From positions 10,223,485 through 10,287,484 of the forward strand of contig OY986968.1 in NCBI GenBank assembly GCA_963920575.1: 64,000 bases of DNA. The letters run 5' to 3'. A program made the translations under genes and the position numbers. The DNA is from Narthecium ossifragum. Its lineage: Eukaryota; Streptophyta; Magnoliopsida; Dioscoreales; Nartheciaceae. The notes beneath the pieces were generated by a model. It made no database searches and was not told the DNA's origin. It saw only the letters and a list, made by a program, of their open reading frames with translations. Below are positions 57,838-64,000 of this stretch, in pieces (position 1 is the first letter of the stretch; each line of letters starts with the position of its first letter).

Positions 57838-59337
57838 AGCGTATTTGAGCTTGATCGAGCCGATCTCCCCCCCCCCCCCCCATCAGCTTATAATTAAGAG
57901 AGGGCAAAGCTTAAATCCCATCTAGTCACCATTTATATCATTTGACCATCGTTACTACATATCAAGCTATTTTAGAGCCTTGTCCAGGATTGAATTAAAC
58001 AATAGCAATCCTAGTAAAAGCAAATTGGACAAACCATAGCTCACATATATCCCTGCTTGAGCTGATCTATGGCTCAGCAAGCTATGCTTGTTATCGGTAC
58101 TAATCAATGAGTCGGACACGAGCCAAGCTAAGATGACCTATATATGCGGCAGCCAACCAAGATGAAAGCAACAGCCAGCCCACCAACAGGACAAACACTG
58201 CAACAAAAGCAGGAGAATTAAATACGTCGCTCTCACCGCAATCACTGCTCTTCCATAACGACCACCCTCACACGAAAGAGCAACCACAGTTGCCCTAATC
58301 TAATCCCCCACCCACCACAAAGCCTCCAAAACTAGTGGCGGAACAAACATGAGACTTAAAGGAGGGGATTAAAACAAAAGAATCAAATTTGTTTTCTTTT
58401 AAGTAATACAAAATGTATTTTAAAATTACAATTTCGAACATTAAGGAATAAAAATAATATAAATATTAAAATATATGTATCGTATTATGTGCTGCGATTG
58501 AGAGGTGGAAGTTGGATACTACGTTTTTGCATTTTTTAAAAACATTGAAAAATAACTTCGTTCTCAATAGTTTCAAAAATTTCTCACTCGATATATACTA
58601 CCATGCAATCATTCATTTAGTCATCTCCCATCTTATCACGCAAATCAGACTTGATAATCTTTATCGAATAGAAGACTCTCTTAATGGTTGTAGTTGCAAC
58701 TGGTAACACCAATTCCAACATCATATGTTTCAATGGGTTTACGCAACCCCGGGTCACCAACAATATCATTCAAGTGATTCAACCATGGGTCACCAACAAT
58801 ATCATTCGGAATAATTAAACTAATTCAGGGTCTTTTCGAACTAGTATTCTCTGAAGTAGTATGCAAGTCATGAGTATTAGGCGATTTACCGCTTGGTCCG
58901 CTTCGTGGATTTTTTTATCACAAACTTATCCATTATCTAAATAAAATAAAATAAAAATAAAAATGCGATAATTAGAAATCAAATTCATAAATTATAAATA
59001 TTTTATAAATTATCAAATAATTAACTAAATCCTAACAAATAAATAATTAACTAAATAAAACTAATAAATTATAAATCCTAACATTAATCCGAAACCGTCG
59101 AAAGGAGGGGGTGGGTTCCTGCGTTGACACCACCCCCGCTTGACCCCTTGGCTTCGCCATTGTTTAAGACAGACGCCTCAAATGCTCCCCTTCCCTAAAA
59201 TAGAGAGGCAAATATAGGGAAGTGGGTTAAATCCAAGCTGCACCAACCCCCCTTATTCTTCCCTATAATAGGGAAGTTAGGGGAGCACTGTTCACCACCC
59301 TATTAATAAACTATACCCATATAATAACTCATGGCTA
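57838..59337. other. Intergenic sequence with a possible hAT-like remnant
   Basis: No gene is seen. Between about 58331 (aaactagtggcggaac) and 59163 (gcttcgccattgttt) the ends are roughly inverted (tagtggcgga and, reversed, caatggcgaa), as in common plant transposons with TGGCGGA termini; no TSD was found. A C-run (12 bases or so) occurs near 57868. The rest is AT-rich. Confidence 0.45.
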
Positions 59338-59519
59338 TTTATATAAGGCCAAAATACATTTTAATACCCTGTAGTTTCAGGTTTTGTCATTCTATTACCC
59401 TCATCTTTAAAAATCATATTATCATACCCTATAGTTTCAAAATGTTGCAATTTAGTCCTCGCCCTCAAACAGCGTTAGATTTCTCACGGAAAACTGGTCA
59501 CGTGCGTCTCACGTGACCG

Positions 59520-59640
59520 GTTTTCACCCGTTCCCGGAGCGCGCCGCCGCCTCCTTCTCCGAGGCCCTCCACGCCCGCGTCCTCAGCAGCTTCCACTGAG
59601 GACGAGAGAGGCGACGGTGGTGCACTGGAACAGTCCCTGC
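59520..59640 (+). pseudogene. GRAS gene fragment, N-terminal/leucine heptad I and II pieces
   Basis: In one frame PERAAASFSEALHARVLSSF (59535-59600) resembles the GRAS leucine heptad region (..PERVAAYFAxAL.AR..SSY..). After a stop, in a second frame, EATVVHW (59611-59631) resembles the conserved (E)A(V/T)VVHW block that precedes the VHIID-associated region end in GRAS proteins. Both are short and separated by an abrupt join, so the captured gene was already internally deleted. The PFYRE/SAW part is at 62253-62580 on the same strand. Confidence 0.55.
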
Positions 59641-59669
59641 CGCTCCTCACCACCATCACCACCATCAAC

Positions 59670-61838
59670 TGTGAGGACCTGCCCCTCCATCCCTGTGGCT
59701 TGCTGTTTACCCCAAGGGCAATTTGGGAAATTGCGCCTTGGCGGTCGTTTCACAGTGGCTGTGCACACACAGACCTTGGTTGATGCTTGTGTTTGGTTAG
59801 AAAGGTTAGGTGGACCCTGGTTCGGAAGTCCTGTGCTTGGGCTGGTGTCTCAGCCAAGGTTTCCGTTTTGGGCAAGGGAGATCGATCTCCATGGGGGTGA
59901 AGATCGATCTCTCTGTGCCTAGTGGTCGCCGTTCTGGGCGAGGAAGATCGATCTCCATGTCCATGAAGATCGATCTCCCTGTGCCTGGAAGTCTCTGTCG
60001 GTGGCTTTCGAAGGACGGCCACCGCGGTGGCCGTCGCTTCCCCTGTCAGGGGAGGGAAGACTTTCCCTCCCCTCCCCCAGCTTTTCCCCGCCTTCGCCGG
60101 CTTTCCCCCGGCCTTACCCGCCCCTTCCCCCTTCCTTTCTTCCCCTTCTTCTCTTCTTCTTCCTCGCGGCTCTGTTTTCCCCTGTTCCGTCTGAGAGCTT
60201 TCGCTCACCGTTCTTCCTCCTCCGGCCACCTCTCCGGGAGCTTGAAGGCTCGTTGGGTTCGTGGCAAGGCGAGGAAGGTCCTGGGGTAGGACTTGTGGAT
60301 CGAAGCTGCGTTGAAGAGGTAGGGTTCTTCTTCTAAAACTCCGGCTGTTTGAGGGTTTTGAATCCGGGTTTTGTTTTGCTTAGATCTCCTTGTGGAGTTG
60401 TTCTTTCCCGGTTTTGAAGCCATGAGTAGCTTCGTGGCACTGAGATCTACCAGCCCACCTAGTTTGGTGAGGTATGGTGGCGGTTTCCGACGGTGTTCCT
60501 CGCCGTCCGGCCGCCGGCGCGACCCAATCATGATCGATCTCTTGGAAAGAGATCGATCTTGGTCGGGGTGGCCCAGCCCGCCCGATCGAGAGCGATCTCC
60601 CTGGGAGGGAGATCGATCTCTTGGCGGCTGGTGCCTGTGCGGTTTGCGTCCACGTCACCTACAAGATCGATCTTCATATGGGTGGAGATCGATCTCGTGG
60701 GGGTGACCAGGACGGGTGCTCTAGCCTCGAGGAAGATCGATCTCCATGCTATAGGAGATCGATCTCCTTCAGTGCACGGAGGGTTTTTACTTGTTTAAAT
60801 GCTGTTTTGCTCGCGGGGCTTCGCATGCAAGTGGTTTTTACGGTTTTACCCTCGGGGTTTATCCTGTAATGAGCTATGCATGTATGCTTGTCGCTTTGTG
60901 GTTGAACCGAGAGAGTGATGCATCTCGGGTTGTGTAGAATAAATGGGCTGACGGTATGCCCTTACCGCTTTGTGGTGAACCGAGGGAGCCATGACCCTCG
61001 GGAGTGTTTAGTATAAATGGGCCGAAGGTGTGCCCTTGTTGTGTTGGTTGTTTACAGCTTTAACATACTTATCCTGCCCTGTTTTCCTGTGCATTAGACA
61101 TGCTAGGGTAGGTTGGGTGGGTGTTGACTCTGCTGCTTAGAGTACCGAGTGATGGTAGTCTTAACTTCGGTTGTTCCGCCAAGTGCGGAGATCCCGCTTG
61201 GAGAAGGGGGTCCTACTGGTTGCGTCGTGTCCACCCTGCGTCAGGGAATGTCGGAGTTGCCCACCCCTGAGCAGTGGCGTTATCGGAGATACGCACCTAG
61301 GACAGGAACCCTTCGGGTTATTGATGGGATTGTGGGATCCTTGGCAAGCCTCGGTATTTGGCATCAGAGTGTGTCCGGTTGCTTTACCCTTGTTTGTGGG
61401 AGTTGTAGAGTAGGACCCTGCTGAGCTGTTGCTCATGCCTACCTGGACTGTGTTTGTTGCAGGTGCAGGTGGCCGCTCTGTCCCAGTGTTACCCCCCTCG
61501 GTCGTCTCGAGGCAGCGCTCCGGATCCTGACCATGTCTGAGGGTCAGGACGGGTTCGTCTGTGCGTTCGCGGAGACCCCGGTGGGTGTTGTGTTTCTTTT
61601 TGGGGATTGCGATCCCTTTTAGCTGTTGTACTAAACCCTGTTAACTTTTTATTGCTGGTTTGTAATAAATGTTAATAGTTGTTTAGTTAGCTTGCTTCCG
61701 CTCTTTCTCTGTGCCGTCCAGCTGTTTCCGCCAGCTGGGCTTTAGTCTCAACTGTTTCCGCCAGTTGAGGCTGTGGTTGTAGGTTCTCTCCCCCTCGCGC
61801 CCCCGGCCCGGTCGCGCTCTGCGGGTCGGGGCGCGACA
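59670..61838 (+). mobile_element. Solo LTR (family S2) inside the Pack-MULE
   Basis: It begins TGTGAGGACCTGCCCCTCC and ends GGGTCGGGGCGCGACA. It is flanked by TCAAC at 59665-59669 and 61839-61843. The length is 2169 bp, with no internal domain. It is in + orientation, the same family as 1-1661 and (reversed) 13481-15740. It contains AGATCGATCT palindromes at 59878-60770. In-frame stretches here (for example 59617-59922) run from captured-gene sequence into the LTR and are not genes. Confidence 0.93.
59878..60770. repeat. Dispersed AGATCGATCT palindromes in solo LTR
   Basis: More than ten copies of (G/A)AGATCGATCTC(C/T) occur singly or in pairs, for example at 59879, 59911, 59945, 59969, 60549, 60607, 60663 and 60735. 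The flanks often carry ccatg or ccctg. This matches the array at 95-300 but with longer spacers. Confidence 0.85.
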
Positions 61839-61843
61839 TCAAC

Positions 61844-61950
61844 AGTCCCTGCCGTCCATCTTCGTCAGCCGTGCCGATCGGCTGCAACAGATTGTCGCCG
61901 TCGTGTCTGAGTCGGCGCGGATCAGCCTCAAGAAGAAGGGACTCCAAGGC
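61844..61950 (+). pseudogene. Probable DUF506 (PDDEXK-like) gene fragment
   Basis: The frame reads [20 protein letters not shown] and [13 protein letters not shown]. It resembles the conserved (L/V)P..FVG...KL..I...M..AA..SLK..GL/M.(L)PPWR block of plant DUF506 proteins. The continuation that would give PPWR is missing because the isocitrate-lyase fragment begins at about 61953. The fragment is about 35 codons; the assignment is from memory of the family and is moderate. Confidence 0.45.
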
Positions 61951-61952
61951 GG

Positions 61953-62145
61953 TGCCATCATTGTCACCTGGACGGGGTCGAGCGCGCCGAAGGTGCGCGA
62001 GGCGGTGTCGTTGGCTTGGTGAGTCTTGAGGGTGCGCCAGAGCTTCTTGGCCAGCTCGTCGGAAGCGTAGCTCAGGCGGAGGCTGCCGCGGAGGGAGACC
62101 ACGTCGTGGGTCGAGTAGGGGTGGCGCGTCAGCTTGAACGTCTCC
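61953..62145 (-). pseudogene. Isocitrate lyase gene fragment (antisense to the GRAS fragment)
   Basis: The - strand encodes about 64 codons of isocitrate lyase near its N-terminus: [40 protein letters not shown] and [16 protein letters not shown]. Plant isocitrate lyase has [35 protein letters not shown] and [12 protein letters not shown] in this order. No frame break is seen in the fragment. The glyoxylate-cycle enzyme's active site is not included, so this is a captured exon piece only. Confidence 0.88.
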
Positions 62146-62252
62146 GTGCTCTCTCTCCTATCTCTCTCTCTCCCCACCGCGTCGCCCACCACGGGTTTCC
62201 CCACGAACGGCGTCCGCCCCGACCCCGGCGGGTGCTCTCTCTCTCCCCATCG

Positions 62253-62580
62253 CTGCGGCCGAAGCTGATCACCATGGTGGAGCAGGACATGAGCCACGTG
62301 GGGGACTTCCTGGGGAGGTTTTTTCGAGGCCTTGCATTATTACTCGGCGGTGTTCGACGCGCTGGGGGATGACGCCGAGGGGAGGGCGGGGGCGGAGGAG
62401 GAGCGGCGGCACGCGGTGGAGAGGCAGCTGCTAGGGACGGAGATCAAGAACATCGTGGCGGTGGGCGGGCCGAAGCGGACGGGGGAGGTGAAGGTGGAGG
62501 TGTGGGGGGAGGAGCTCAAGAAGGCCGGGTTCCGGAAGGCGTCGCTAGACGGGAGCGCAGCCGCCCAGGCGAAGCTCCTG
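62253..62580 (+). pseudogene. GRAS (SCR/SCL23-like) gene fragment with +1 frameshift
   Basis: The fragment reads [20 protein letters not shown] then, after removing one base from the T-run at 62319-62324, [38 protein letters not shown] and [20 protein letters not shown]. It ends [10 protein letters not shown]. These are the PFYRE and early SAW motifs of the GRAS family, closest from memory to SCR/SCL23. The SAW end is missing. The sequence stops at a CCCCGACCCCGGCGG repeat that also precedes it. Confidence 0.85.
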
Positions 62581-62927
62581 CCCCGACCCCGGCGGATGCT
62601 CTCTCTCTCCCTCCTATATCTCTCTCTCCTACGTCAACGAAAGTCAAACCAGTCAAAATCAAAATTAGTAAATTGAGTACGGTCCCTCATATATTCTCTC
62701 TTCCTACGTCAGCGAAAAGTCAAAATTTACCAAAACAGTCAAAATTGATTAGATTGAGTATGATGATCTGTTTGCCGTGAGTCAGACTAACGGCGTTTGC
62801 TGTCGAGGACTAAATTGTAACATTTTGAAACTATAGGGTATGATAATATGATTTTTAAAGATGAGGGTAGTAGAATGACAAAACCTGAAACTAAATGATA
62901 TTAAAATGTATTTTGGCCTTTATATAA

Positions 62928-64000
62928 AGATAAAAAATCTAATTAAGTAATATAAAAATTGACATAAAAACCTAATTATTTAATTTATAATATATTTTAA
63001 TATAAATATATCTCAATGATTAGTGACATGATATAATATTTAATTATTATAATTATATGACTGTCAAATAATAAATGAAGAATAGAATAAGAAAAGAAGA
63101 TGAGAGAATGAGTATTTTATTGATGCAGGGAATGGTTTAAGGAAGCTGATGCATGGAGTTATAAATAGAGAAGTAATATATATTGAAATATTTTGGGGTG
63201 GAAGGACAGGGGAGTTGAAGCGGATGCGCTGAGACTATCTCCAAAGAGAAGAGAGAGAGAGGGACAATAACTCCCGGATAACCCGGGTCTCTACAGCGTC
63301 TTTCTTTGCTAGCTTTAACGTGAGAGTAGAGAATGCATTATTATGGGATTTACATATATAGACGTAGCTCTCTGCATGCAGCCTTCCACCCTATCCCTGT
63401 CCATCAACCATTTTTAGGCCTCTTTTCCCTTCCTTTTATTCACATGCTTCCTCCCATCCAACTGCAAGCACTGCCATGCCCTTTTCTTCACTCTAGATGC
63501 GAGCTAGGCTGATTGGGAAAGACAAACATTTTCTTGCTGCTTTCCACTGCCTGCCTCTTTTGGCCTTGTTTCCATCTGCGTACTGTTCATGGACCCCAAC
63601 ATGTGTGTTCTCGTCCTAGAGGTTTTTAAAAGCTTGGTGGGTATCTTACTGCGTGCAGTGAAGGACCCATACAATGCCATCATGCTGCCAATGTGTGTTG
63701 GGTTGGCAATGCCATGGAAATGAGTGCTCTCTAGGTGCCACGATCAGCTTCATCAAGAAGATGGTCTTGAACTCTCAACATGATCTACAGTATCTGTTGG
63801 GCTGTGATTTTTTTTAATTCAATATTCACGTGTGATGACTCATATTCATTTGACCCCAATCAGCTTAAAACTTTGGGGATGATCAGTGAAAAGGAAAGTT
63901 TTAAGGGGACAGCGGACACCAATGATTCGGTGTAGTGCGAGGAGGTTGGGTTGGGCTGGAAATGACGTGTTAGGAAAGTGGAGCCTAATAAAATCCTAAC
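62928..64000. other. Intergenic sequence, no gene recognised
   Basis: The segment is AT-rich to 63200 and then mixed, with a gagagagagaggg run near 63253. No ORF above chance, no transposon end and no RNA gene were recognised. It may be the flank of a gene beyond the window. Confidence 0.55.

Larger units (their letters stand above)
59347..62918. mobile_element. Pack-MULE carrying GRAS, isocitrate lyase and DUF506-like fragments
   Basis: The terminal inverted repeats are about 132 bp, 59347-59478 and 62787-62918, beginning GGCCAAAATACATTTTAATA and agreeing at roughly 120 of 132 positions by eye. The flanks are the perfect 9-mer TTTATATAA (59338-59346 and 62919-62927), the size typical of Mutator-like elements. 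There is no transposase. Inside lie fragments of at least two host genes on both strands, plus a solo LTR (59670-61838, itself with a TSD). Without the LTR the element is about 1.4 kb, a normal Pack-MULE size. Confidence 0.92.

Noticed and set aside
63340..63500. Possible microRNA (miR528/miR408-like words)
   Set aside because: Only partial matches to remembered mature sequences and no convincing fold-back partner nearby.
1..64000. tRNA, rRNA or other structural RNA genes
   Set aside because: None recognised on either strand by reading; a covariance-model scan was not possible here.

Overview
The window is a piece of a repeat-rich flowering-plant nuclear genome. It holds one intact host gene in a bed of nested transposable elements. 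The host gene has twelve exons with GT-AG introns and encodes an auxin response factor of the ARF3(ETTIN)/ARF4 group. A GC-rich first exon and N-terminus of the MGIDLNT(V/I)EEEEE type, as I remember it from monocot ARF3 proteins, suggest a monocot, probably not a grass. That is inference; the species cannot be named from the sequence.

Left part (1-32.1 kb): a nest of LTR retrotransposons. An Athila-type Ty3/gypsy element on the + strand (Athila-1) runs from about 2093 to 26570. Inside it are a long solo LTR (3568-6131, TSD GATAG), a Sirevirus-type Ty1/copia element (8096-13446, 3' part missing) and a second Athila on the - strand (Athila-2, 13447-23871). Athila-2 itself carries a solo LTR (13481-15740, TSD CTAAC) and a 371-bp MITE in its integrase gene (TSD CTA). 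Athila-1 abuts a truncated Tat-type gypsy element on the - strand (26571-32076), whose 5' LTR ends about 390 bp beyond the ARF stop codon.

Middle (32.4-44.1 kb): the ARF gene on the - strand, 2343 bp of CDS (780 aa), with a 4.7-kb intron. It has B3, Auxin_resp and C-terminal PB1 domains and two tasiR-ARF target sites. The upstream flank carries two TGTCTC elements.

Right part (44.5-64 kb): GAGCTCGA-rich DNA-transposon remnants, another solo LTR (46135-48627, TSD TGACA), and a LINE (- strand) split by a PIF/Harbinger-like element that holds an Athila 5' LTR and a copia LTR scrap. Two Mutator-like elements follow with perfect 9-bp TSDs. The second (59347-62918) is a Pack-MULE carrying fragments of a GRAS gene, isocitrate lyase and probably a DUF506 gene; it is interrupted by yet another solo LTR.

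The most unusual signal is a CG-rich palindromic module (CGGTCGAT...ATCGACCG clusters). It recurs inside LTRs of unrelated lineages (Sirevirus copia, Athila gypsy and the long solo LTRs). In the copia and Athila LTRs it lies just upstream of a TATA box. All retroelement coding regions seen are decayed.
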